Counted from the first letter of the stretch, positions 1 to 6,172 are shown. The stretch: DNA of 6,423 bases from Desulfuromonas sp. (GCA_030145265.1 JAQYWA010000121.1:1-6423), one strand, 5' to 3'. A program made the numbers and translations. Notes: generated by a model not told the origin, from the letters alone.

Positions 1-145
1 GAGAAAGGGCACCCCGCTCCTTGCCCTTCGGGTTCCCTGCGCTTCGCAGACATTTTGCGGACGGACAAAAACTCGCTTCGCTCAGACATTTGTCCGTCTG
101 TTTCGCAAAACGTCCACGCAGCTCCGGCGGCGTCACAGGGGGAGT
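1..145. repeat. Structured intergenic repeat-like element, runs off the left edge
   Basis: No reading frame here looks like a protein. The stretch is dense in inverted repeats. There is a small CCC-TTC-GGG hairpin near 24-32, a CTGCG-CTT-CGCAG hairpin at 37-49, and a long stem. In the long stem 49-59 pairs with 104-114 (one mismatch), continuing into 60-69 pairing with 89-98 (perfect), with a 5-nt bulge at 99-103. An imperfect direct repeat (GCTTCGCAGACATTT near 41-55 and GCTTCGCTCAGACATTT at 75-91) lies inside it. Read on the minus strand it resembles GCGAAGCG-rich dispersed repeats that I recall from proteobacterial intergenic regions. That resemblance is from memory. The left boundary lies outside the window. 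Confidence 0.5.
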
Positions 146-156
146 AGGGCGGCACT

Positions 157-205
157 TATAGCCCCTTTTAGGGGCTTTCCTCAAGCCACCTGCTATGCAG
201 GTGGT
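157..205. repeat. Tandem hairpins resembling an IS200/IS605-type end or REP
   Basis: Two perfect inverted repeats lie close together: GCCCC-TTTTA-GGGGC at 161-175 and CCACCTGC-TAT-GCAGGTGG at 186-204 (8-bp stem, 3-nt loop). A perfect short-loop hairpin a few bases from a flanking sequence is the usual form of the ends recognised by Y1 HUH transposases (IS200/IS605) and of REP sequences mobilised by RAYT proteins. No transposase gene lies in the window. If this is an end, the rest of the element is to the left or was lost. The alternative is a simple terminator pair for an upstream gene: the first hairpin is followed by a short TTTCCT tract. Confidence 0.35.
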
Positions 206-237
206 CTGTGACTCGCGATTGCTGATATGAGAGTCCG

Positions 238-266
238 AAAAGCCAGGGGTTGCCCTGGCTTTTTTG
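238..266 (+). terminator. Strong rho-independent terminator just upstream of uvrC
   Basis: AGCCAGGG (241-248), a GTTG loop, then CCCTGGCT (253-260) make a perfect 8-bp GC-rich stem followed at once by a run of six T (260-265). AAA before the stem extends the pairing. On the minus strand the same stem is followed by only four T, so it works best for plus-strand transcripts entering from the left. It ends about 35 nt before the uvrC start. Confidence 0.8.
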
Positions 267-300
267 ATTTATGCCGCAGGCTGAAAGGGCTGCTGGGGCT

Positions 301-2148
301 ATGAATAGACTGCCGCCGGAATTCGACCTGAAAAAAATCCCCGCGACCCCCGGCGTCTACCTGATGAAGGGGGACGGGGGGACAATTCTTTACGTCGGCA
401 AGGCCAAGCATCTGCGTAACCGGCTGCGCAGCTACTTTTCCGCTGCCGGCGACGGCCGCGCCCATATCCGCTTTCTTATGGCCAGGGTTCGCGACCTCGA
501 AACGATCGTCACCGACACCGAAAAAGAAGCGCTGATCCTCGAAAACACCCTGATCAAACAGCATCGCCCCCGTTACAATATTAACTTGCGGGACGACAAA
601 ACCTACGTTTCGCTGCGCTTCGACCTGGGCGAAGAATTTCCCGCCCTGCAGGTGGTACGCAAGGTTCGCCGCGACGGGGCCCTCTATTTCGGTCCCTTTG
701 CCTCCTCGTCTGCAGTACGCGATACCCTCAAGGAAATCTACCGGATTTTTCCTTTGCGCCATTACCCGATCACGACCTGTCGGCAGCGCGGCCGACCCTG
801 CCTGTTTTTTCAGATCGGGCAGTGCAGCGCTCCTTGCCATGGCCGGATCAGCGTCCAGGGGTACCGGGAGCTGGTCGACGGCGTGATCGCCCTCCTGTCC
901 GGGCGTGAGAGCGAAGTGCTGCAGATGCTGCGGCAGAAGATGCGGACGGCCTCCTCCGAGCTGCGTTTTGAAGACGCGGCCCGGTTGCGCGATCAGATTC
1001 GTTCCATCGAGCAGACTGTTGAGCGGCAGAAGGTGGTGACGCCGGCCGGCGGCGACCAGGACGTGCTTGGCCTGCACCGCGAAGGGGGCGAGGTCGAGCT
1101 GGTCATCCTGTTTGTCCGCCAGGGCAAGCTGGTCGACCGGCGTAGCTTTGCCATCGATTGGAAACTGGATGAAGTTGAACTTCTCTCGTCGTTTCTGCAG
1201 CAGTTCTACGGCCGGGATGTTTTGATCCCCGACCAGTTGCTGCTGCCCTTGTTGCCGGAGGATGGCGCGACCCTGGCCGACTGGCTCGGCGACCTTAAGG
1301 GGCGCAAGGTCGAGGTTCTGGCGCCGCAGCGGGGGGCCAAACGCGAACTGGTCGAACTGGCTAACCGCAACGCTCTCGAATCGTTTAGAGAGCGGGGGAG
1401 CCGGCGCGAAGCCATCGAGGGTGTGCTTGCAGAAATCCGCCAGCGGCTGCATCTCGGCCGGCTGCCCAAACGCATGGAATGTTACGATATTTCCAATACT
1501 CAGGGACAACAGAGTGTTGGCAGTATGGCGGTGCTGCTCGACGGTGAACCGGCCAGGGCCGAGTATCGTCAGTACAAAATCCGCACGGTGGAGGGGGCGG
1601 ATGACTTCGCCTCGCTCTACGAAGTCCTTCATCGCCGGCTCAGTCGTGGCATTGACGAGGGGTTGTTGCCGGACTTTATCCTGATCGATGGCGGCAAGGG
1701 GCAGCTCGGGGTGATCGACCGGGTGCTGGATGAACTCGGGCTGGCCGGGCGCATTGACTGCGCCGGCATTGCGAAGAGTCGGGTCGTGTCCAACGTGCGC
1801 GGGCGAGCGCTTGAGCGCAGCGAAGAACGATTTTTTCTCCCCGGGCGCAAGAACCCGGTTTTGCTCCGGCAGGGGACGCCAGCCCTGTTCATGCTCGAAC
1901 GGCTCCGCGATGAAGCCCATCGCTTTGCTCTGACCCAGCATCGCAAGCTGCGCAGCAAGGCCGCGCTCAGCTCGGTGCTCGAAGAAATTCCGGGCGTCGG
2001 CCCGGCTCGGCGCAAGGTATTGCTCCGGCATTTCGGCAGCCTGAAGCGGATTCGCGAGGCGACCCTGGAAGATTTGTTGCAAGTTTCCAGTCTGCCGGAA
2101 TCGGTGGCCCGCAGGGTCTTCTCTGCTTTACTGCCGCCCGTTGATTGA
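301..2148 (+). CDS. uvrC: Excinuclease ABC subunit C (UvrC)
   Basis: UvrC makes the 3' and 5' incisions around a DNA lesion handed over by UvrA/UvrB in cytoplasmic nucleotide excision repair. The product is 615 aa (E. coli 610). The N-terminal GIY-YIG nuclease has GVY at 18-20, YVGKAK at 31-36, R41 and a candidate catalytic E76. Four cysteines (C160, C167, C175, C179) match the region reported to bind an Fe-S cluster in E. coli UvrC. A UVR (UvrB-binding) helical pair lies at about 206-241. The RNase-H-like 5'-incision domain has the DDH triad D396 (in RMECYDIS), D463 (in LIDGGKGQL) and H540. A C-terminal tandem helix-hairpin-helix starts near 558 (IPGVGPARR). The ATG at 301 is preferred: an in-frame ATG at 271 directly follows the terminator T-tract, has no ribosome binding site, and adds ten residues unlike the family start. 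A purine-rich AAAGGG lies 11 nt upstream of 301, so the ribosome site is only moderate. The gene converges with the acs-like gene downstream. Confidence 0.97.
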   Translation: MNRLPPEFDLKKIPATPGVYLMKGDGGTILYVGKAKHLRNRLRSYFSAAGDGRAHIRFLMARVRDLETIVTDTEKEALILENTLIKQHRPRYNINLRDDKTYVSLRFDLGEEFPALQVVRKVRRDGALYFGPFASSSAVRDTLKEIYRIFPLRHYPITTCRQRGRPCLFFQIGQCSAPCHGRISVQGYRELVDGVIALLSGRESEVLQMLRQKMRTASSELRFEDAARLRDQIRSIEQTVERQKVVTPAGGDQDVLGLHREGGEVELVILFVRQGKLVDRRSFAIDWKLDEVELLSSFLQQFYGRDVLIPDQLLLPLLPEDGATLADWLGDLKGRKVEVLAPQRGAKRELVELANRNALESFRERGSRREAIEGVLAEIRQRLHLGRLPKRMECYDISNTQGQQSVGSMAVLLDGEPARAEYRQYKIRTVEGADDFASLYEVLHRRLSRGIDEGLLPDFILIDGGKGQLGVIDRVLDELGLAGRIDCAGIAKSRVVSNVRGRALERSEERFFLPGRKNPVLLRQGTPALFMLERLRDEAHRFALTQHRKLRSKAALSSVLEEIPGVGPARRKVLLRHFGSLKRIREATLEDLLQVSSLPESVARRVFSALLPPVD

Positions 2149-2374
2149 ACAGCTCTTGGCGTCGTCGAGATGAGTACCCGCACGAAGGGAATGTGAATCG
2201 TAGGTTTCGGCCTTGTCGGTATCGGCTGTCGAGCTGTCGAGAAACCGCCTCAGGTTCTTCAACTCACCCGCGCGCAAAGGGTTACATGGGTGCCGGTGTG
2301 GGCATGATCGAGAAAGAAAAAGCTATATCGGTTTCCTGCGGGAACAACACACGCTGGATACAACCGTCGAACCT
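2149..2374. other. Convergent intergenic spacer, no gene seen
   Basis: This spacer lies between the 3' ends of uvrC (+) and the acetyl-CoA-synthetase-like gene (-). The frames that cross it lack family-like sequence or a ribosome binding site. I see one weak inverted repeat (GGTTTC at 2203-2208 with GAAACC at 2241-2246), a perfect 8-bp tandem duplication GCTGTCGA (2225-2240), and a short imperfect stem at about 2331-2345. None has a proper T-tract, so no intrinsic terminator is called for either gene. Confidence 0.5.
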
Positions 2375-4240
2375 TCAGATCCCTTCCATTTGCAGAGCGA
2401 TTTCCTTCAGCAGTTCACGGTTGATTCGGTTGTCGGGTGTTTTGGGGAGATATTTGGTGAAACGAATCTTGTCCGGCAGGTTCAGTTCACCGATATCTTC
2501 GATGATGTGTTCACGGATTTCACGCAGGGTTTTCCCCCGGTAGCTTTCATCGCGAAAATCCTTCAACACACAGAAGGTCACCAGCATATAGCCTTGCAGT
2601 GGATGATCGATGACGATGGCCGCGCATTCGCGAATGCGGCGCATGGTCATGACGGTTTCTTCGATTTCGGCGATACTGCGTCGCCCGCTGCCGGAGCTGA
2701 CCACGTTGTCCAGTCGTCCGGTCAGGTCTATATTGGCATGATCGTCGTAAATAGCGCCGTCCCCCGTGGTGAAATAGGTTCGCTGGGGGAATTTTTTCCA
2801 GAAGGTTTGCTGATAGCCGACCGGATCCTTGTACAGATCCTGCAGCATCGACGGAAGCGGTGAGGCCAGCACCAGGCGTCCGGGTTCCTCCGCTGCGCTG
2901 ATCGGCATCCCTTCGTGGTCGATAATGCGGGCATCCACCCCCGGCAGTGGGCGCATCATGGTGTCATCCTCAAAATCCACAACTCCCGGCACACCGGCGA
3001 TCAGGCAGCCTCCCGTTTCCGTCTGCCCCCAGATCTGGGTGATGGGGAGATTGTGTTTGTTGGTCAATTCGTACTGCGCCCAGTTGTACACTTCTTCACT
3101 GAGTTTCTCGCCGCCACAACCAATCAGGCGCAGGGAGTTACTGGAACGGTTCATGTAGCGTTTGCTGCTTTTCGCGCGCATGACACTGCGCAGCAGCGAT
3201 GGGTTGGTAAACAGCACCGTCACGTGGTAGCGGTCCAGGTAGTCGAAAAAACCCTTGGTGTTTTCATAGGAAATGGCGCCTTCATACAGAAACAGGGTTG
3301 TTCCCAGGGCCAGTGGCCCGTAAACGGAATAGGTGTGGCCGTTGATCCAGGCCAGATCCGAGGTATTCCAGAAAATATCGGTATCCACCAGATCGAACAG
3401 CACCTCGGTGGTAAATTGCGCCCACATCAGATAACCGGCCAGAGCGTGCAATACGCCGCGCGGCTGCTTGGACTTGGTTGAGGTATAGAGCATAAACAGC
3501 GGCTCGTCAGCATGGCGCAGGGGGTCATAGACCGCACCGGTGGCGAACTCGGGATCGGTAATCAGATCATCGTACCAGATGTCGCGCTTCGGGCGCATCA
3601 GGGTGTTCTGACCGGTGCGGCGCACCACCACACAGTGATGGATGCCGTAATCGATACGCTCCAGCGCCTCATTCACCACATCTTTAAGTCCTCGGCTGCG
3701 AAAACTGACGCCATCACAGGTAATGATGAATTTCGCCTGACAGTGCTGCAGACGCTGCGCCAGCGATTCGGCGGAATAAGCCATGTGGTAGTTGATATGA
3801 ATGGCGCCGATGCTGGCGCAGGCGAGCATGGCCACCACGGTTTCCGGCAGGTCCGGCAGATAGATCAGGACATGGGTCCCCTTTTTTACCCCCAGATGTA
3901 GTAACCCGTTGATCAGGCACAAGACCTCATGCCCCAGAGCCTGGTAGGTATAGGTGCGCTCCTCTTCATTGACTCCGCGCCAAATCAGTGCCGCCTTGTT
4001 GCGGCGCAGGGTATTCATGTGCTTGCCGACCAGGTTTTCAAACACATTGAGCGTGCCACCGGGGAACCAGTGGTAATAGGGGGGCGCCATGTCGTCCAGA
4101 ACCTTTCGGTAGGGTCCTGACCAGTTCAGATACTTGCGCCCCAGCACATCGAACAGTTCGTGTGGCGACATGTTTCTGTAGGCTTCGTACTGATGTACGG
4201 AAATTTTGTGCCGTTGATAATCAAGCTTGGGATGAACCAT
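2375..4240 (-). CDS. Acetyl-CoA-synthetase-like protein with altered catalytic motifs
   Basis: This 621-aa member of the AMP-forming acyl-CoA synthetase (ANL) superfamily is closest in layout to acetyl-CoA synthetase (about 650 aa). It has an acetyl-CoA-synthetase N-terminal region (about 15-70), a large adenylate-forming domain (about 70-507) and a C-terminal lid (about 508-621). Family signatures kept include GVLHALAGYL from 262, IWGQTETGG around 403-411 with the A5 glutamate E408, TTGD at 491-494 and GRLDN at 508-512. Key positions are altered. The A3 phosphate loop, normally YTSGSTGKPKG, reads YTSTKSKQPRG (252-262). SGHR of the A8 region reads GSGR. The A10 lysine (PKTRSGK in Acs) is R605 in PKTPDNR. 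The pocket tryptophan before QTETGG is G405. The known enzyme makes acyl-CoA from acid, ATP and CoA, but this copy is unlikely to adenylate acetate normally. The frame is intact with no stops. The ATG at 4240 shares one base with the stop of the upstream exonuclease. A GTG at 4243 is the alternative start. A function other than synthesis is inferred, not shown. Confidence 0.85.
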   Translation of the reverse strand: MVHPKLDYQRHKISVHQYEAYRNMSPHELFDVLGRKYLNWSGPYRKVLDDMAPPYYHWFPGGTLNVFENLVGKHMNTLRRNKAALIWRGVNEEERTYTYQALGHEVLCLINGLLHLGVKKGTHVLIYLPDLPETVVAMLACASIGAIHINYHMAYSAESLAQRLQHCQAKFIITCDGVSFRSRGLKDVVNEALERIDYGIHHCVVVRRTGQNTLMRPKRDIWYDDLITDPEFATGAVYDPLRHADEPLFMLYTSTKSKQPRGVLHALAGYLMWAQFTTEVLFDLVDTDIFWNTSDLAWINGHTYSVYGPLALGTTLFLYEGAISYENTKGFFDYLDRYHVTVLFTNPSLLRSVMRAKSSKRYMNRSSNSLRLIGCGGEKLSEEVYNWAQYELTNKHNLPITQIWGQTETGGCLIAGVPGVVDFEDDTMMRPLPGVDARIIDHEGMPISAAEEPGRLVLASPLPSMLQDLYKDPVGYQQTFWKKFPQRTYFTTGDGAIYDDHANIDLTGRLDNVVSSGSGRRSIAEIEETVMTMRRIRECAAIVIDHPLQGYMLVTFCVLKDFRDESYRGKTLREIREHIIEDIGELNLPDKIRFTKYLPKTPDNRINRELLKEIALQMEGI

Positions 4241-4953
4241 CACATATGTTCCTTACGGGACAGGTCCTGCTGGGCGCAGAACAGATCATTAAGCGTCTTA
4301 TGGGATGATGACAGCTCCTGTAGAATCTTTAGGAAAACCTTTGTTGTCGCAATGGAATCGCCCAGTGCCCGGTGACGCTGTTCACAGTCGATAGAGTACG
4401 TATTGAGCAGATCATCCAGTTGGGTATTGGTATTGTTTTCCATCACCATTTTATACAGTAGCATGGTGTCGAGCCAGGGGGCGTCCTCCAGGGTGCAGTC
4501 GTAATAATCTTTCAGATGACGGTTGAGCATTCGCAGATCAAAGTTGATATGGTGCCCGACAATCATACTGCTCCCGATGAAACTGAGAAATTCGGGCAGC
4601 ACTTCAGCGATCGACGGCTTATCCGTCAGCATGTCATCGGTAATGCCGTGCCACTGGATCGATTCTTGCCGGATAGGGGACGGTGGTTTAATATAGGAGT
4701 CGTAGATCTTGGTGATTTTGCCACGTTTCACCTTCACCCCGGCCGCATTGATAATGGCATCCTCGGCCACATTCAGCCCCGTTGTCTCCAGATCGATAAT
4801 GCAGTAGGTGGCTTCATTCAACGTCATCTTCAGCACACTTTGCGAGCGGATAGCGTCGCAATGTTGCCGTACATAGGTTGCCAGAGGGTCGCGCTCCGCA
4901 TCATTTTTGCGTGGGCTCACTGTTTTTAGAAGGTTTTTCCACATGTCCATCAT
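4240..4953 (-). CDS. DEDDh 3'-5' exonuclease, DNA polymerase III epsilon/DnaQ-like
   Basis: The product is 237 aa and carries the RNase-T/DnaQ exonuclease fold from about residue 48. All five DEDDh metal and catalytic residues are visible: D54 and E56 in the Exo I motif (IIDLETTG), D139 in Exo II (HINFDLRML), and H194 and D199 in Exo III (HRALGDSIAT). It should be a metal-dependent 3'-5' exonuclease acting on DNA or RNA. The N-terminal 45 residues are a basic, helical extension of unknown role. The polymerase-binding C-terminal part of true DnaQ is not evident, so this is a stand-alone epsilon-like nuclease, not dnaQ itself. It is the first gene of a two-gene unit, overlapping the acs-like gene. 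I recall stand-alone exonucleases of this type next to acs in Vibrio and related gammaproteobacteria, which suggests an old association. ATG codons at 4953, 4950 and 4944 are all possible starts. None has a clear Shine-Dalgarno sequence. Confidence 0.9.
   Translation of the reverse strand: MMDMWKNLLKTVSPRKNDAERDPLATYVRQHCDAIRSQSVLKMTLNEATYCIIDLETTGLNVAEDAIINAAGVKVKRGKITKIYDSYIKPPSPIRQESIQWHGITDDMLTDKPSIAEVLPEFLSFIGSSMIVGHHINFDLRMLNRHLKDYYDCTLEDAPWLDTMLLYKMVMENNTNTQLDDLLNTYSIDCEQRHRALGDSIATTKVFLKILQELSSSHKTLNDLFCAQQDLSRKEHM
4250..4254 (-). promoter_or_regulatory. Ribosome binding site at the exonuclease/acs-like junction
   Basis: AAGGA (minus strand, 4254 to 4250) lies inside the last codons of the exonuclease gene. 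It is 6 nt before a GTG at 4243 and 9 nt before the ATG at 4240. Both starts overlap the exonuclease stop (GTGA and TGATG arrangements), so translation of the two proteins is probably coupled. Spacing alone does not decide the start. ATG is preferred by codon. Confidence 0.6.
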
Positions 4954-5215
4954 CCATGTCAGTGCAATAAAAAAAATCAGAACAACTCAAGCCCTGTTTT
5001 GCTGGGCAGAAGTTAAAAGCACAATGTGTTAACTTGTTTTGGAACGCATCTCCCCGCCGGAGGAGGCCGAAAAAAGAAGGCTTCACCAGGGCCATCATGT
5101 GATAGTCTAACAACTCAAATGAGAGCGCCGTGCCTGGGGGAATGGTGGTGAAAATAATTGGAGAATTGTGCTTAAAAAATCGTAGTTACCTGATGCCTGT
5201 CTATACACTTTGAGC

Positions 5216-5244
5216 TGGAGATTCCCCATTTGAGAGTTTATACT
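5216..5244 (+). promoter_or_regulatory. Candidate sigma-70-type promoter for the TPR gene
   Basis: TGGAGA (5216-5221, four of six matches to TTGACA) and TATACT (5239-5244, five of six to TATAAT) are separated by 17 bp. Transcription would start near 5251, giving a leader of about 27 nt that contains the AGGAG ribosome site. The -35 element is weak, so the call depends mainly on the -10 and the spacing. Confidence 0.4.
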
Positions 5245-5263
5245 CATCTCTAAATTTTTCAAC

Positions 5264-5268
5264 AGGAG
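5264..5268 (+). promoter_or_regulatory. Ribosome binding site for the TPR gene
   Basis: AGGAG sits 9 nt before the ATG at 5278. This is a strong Shine-Dalgarno match and fixes the start of the TPR protein. Confidence 0.75.
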
Positions 5269-5277
5269 TTTTGTCTT

Positions 5278-5946
5278 ATGAATTTAAAACCTATCTTCAT
5301 CCTAATTGTCATCGTTTCACTCATCATGTGGTTATCTAGATGCGAATACGGCGCGGAGCATCAGGATGTGGATCCGAAATATAAAAACGCCCACCTGACG
5401 GCAATCAGCGCCCAGAATCTGCTCAAAGAAAAAAAACATGAAGAGGCGCTCAAATACTACGAGATGGCCCAAGGGGAGATGGAGCATCCCAACGTTCGAG
5501 CCGACAAGGGCGAAGATATTTACATCAACTATGGCTTTGTCATGAATGATATCGGCGTCATCCATCTAGGCTGGGCGCTGTACGGCAAAGAGCTGAACAC
5601 CGAGCTCGACCATGTGGATATGGCTTCCATTGACAAAGAGGAGCTCAATGTGGCAATTCAGGCACTGGAAACCGCCATCGACTTTTACCAGCGCTGGTTT
5701 GACCACAACCCCAAGGATTATGAACGGTTTTCCAAGGCCATTTCGGAAAGCCTGGCCAATTACGGTGTTGCCCTGAAATACTCTGGCGAAATGGACAAGG
5801 CCCAGGAGGCGTTTCGTCTGTCGTTGTTGCGCAATCCTGACAACGGCAACGCTGAGCGGTCGCTCAAAATGATTGACATTGATCCACAGCCTTTCATCGA
5901 AGCGGGTAAAGCCGAGCGGGAGAAACACAGTAAGTTTAAGTTGTAA
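5278..5946 (+). CDS. Membrane-anchored tetratricopeptide-repeat protein, function unknown
   Basis: The product is 222 aa. Residues 6-19 form one hydrophobic segment preceded by a lysine, giving a signal anchor or signal peptide with the rest of the chain outside the cytoplasm. C22 follows LSR, which is near a lipobox but has arginine at -1, so lipoprotein processing is doubtful. The remainder is helical and TPR-like. One repeat lies at about 37-68 (LLKEKKHEEALKYYEMA), a probable degenerate one around 122-147 (ALETAIDFYQRWF...NP), and a clear one at about 158-189 (YGVALKYSGEMDKAQEAF...NP). TPR helices usually mediate protein-protein contacts, and no catalytic domain is present. The gene has its own candidate promoter, is divergent from the exonuclease unit, and is followed 18 nt later by a very stable hairpin, so it is probably monocistronic. 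I do not recognise a named family. The C-terminus is lysine-rich. The partner and process are unknown. Confidence 0.85.
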   Translation: MNLKPIFILIVIVSLIMWLSRCEYGAEHQDVDPKYKNAHLTAISAQNLLKEKKHEEALKYYEMAQGEMEHPNVRADKGEDIYINYGFVMNDIGVIHLGWALYGKELNTELDHVDMASIDKEELNVAIQALETAIDFYQRWFDHNPKDYERFSKAISESLANYGVALKYSGEMDKAQEAFRLSLLRNPDNGNAERSLKMIDIDPQPFIEAGKAEREKHSKFKL

Positions 5947-5964
5947 TTCGCCCGCAATGGTTAC

Positions 5965-6006
5965 CCGTGCCCTCCGACAGGGTGTAAACTCTGTCGGAGG
6001 GCACGG
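5965..6006 (+). terminator. Very stable 19-bp hairpin with a GNRA loop after the TPR gene
   Basis: CCGTGCCCTCCGACAG (5965-5980) is perfectly complementary to 5991-6006. The stem extends inward by a G-U, a G-C and a U-A pair, closing on a GUAA tetraloop at 5984-5987. It begins 18 nt after the TPR stop codon. There is no T-tract on the plus strand, so it is not a textbook intrinsic terminator. It may be a 3'-end-stabilising or attenuating structure, or a mobile palindromic repeat. The pairing is certain and the function is inferred. Confidence 0.6.
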
Positions 6007-6172
6007 TCTGAACAGCAGCCCTAGAACAGCAAACCAAACGGCTCGACCACAAAGCGCCGGGTTCTGCGTCTCTTCTCGTCTCCAGCCTTTATTCCGACTC
6101 TTGTTCAAATAGCCTTTCATGGCCGCGTCTATAGCTCGTCTCTCCTCCCGTGGTTCCGGATGAAAACAGTTT
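6007..6172. other. Non-coding stretch, no gene seen
   Basis: A minus-strand frame passes through, but its translation is low in family-like sequence and it reads straight across the stable hairpins on both sides. The stretch contains several CGTCTC/CTCGTCTC words (around 6067-6082 and 6125-6143) and CCGTGGTTCCGGAT near 6148-6161. It may be a decayed intergenic repeat, but I cannot define boundaries. Confidence 0.4.

Larger units (their letters stand above)
4954..5277. other. Divergent intergenic region between the exonuclease and TPR genes
   Basis: This is 324 bp of AT-richer DNA between two gene starts. It contains a plausible promoter and ribosome site for the TPR gene, a 10-bp direct repeat AACAACTCAA (4981-4990 and 5109-5118), and a T-rich tract on the minus strand just upstream of the exonuclease. 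I could not find a convincing -35/-10 pair for the minus-strand unit. A short minus-strand frame through here (to 5113) has no ribosome site or family likeness and is not called. Confidence 0.5.

Noticed and set aside
271..300. Upstream ATG that would lengthen UvrC by ten residues
   Set aside because: It sits directly after the terminator T-tract with no ribosome binding site, and the added residues do not resemble UvrC N-termini.
193..2082. 629-codon open frame on the minus strand opposite uvrC
   Set aside because: It is an antisense shadow of a GC-rich gene. The plus strand encodes a complete UvrC with all motifs, and the minus translation has no recognisable domain.
2331..2345. Possible terminator for the acs-like gene
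   Set aside because: The 6-bp stem carries a mismatch when read on the minus strand, and the T-rich tract lies about nine bases away.
2213..3901. Plus-strand frames opposite the acs-like gene
   Set aside because: They are shadows of the minus-strand gene, whose family motifs are clear along its whole length.
5084..5100. GAAGCCTTC followed by TTTTTT on the minus strand, considered as a terminator or attenuator before the exonuclease
   Set aside because: The stem can form only three pairs around a 3-nt loop, too weak to call.
4901..5113. 70-codon minus-strand frame overlapping the exonuclease start
   Set aside because: There is no ribosome site and no recognisable sequence, and it overlaps the exonuclease N-terminus in another frame.
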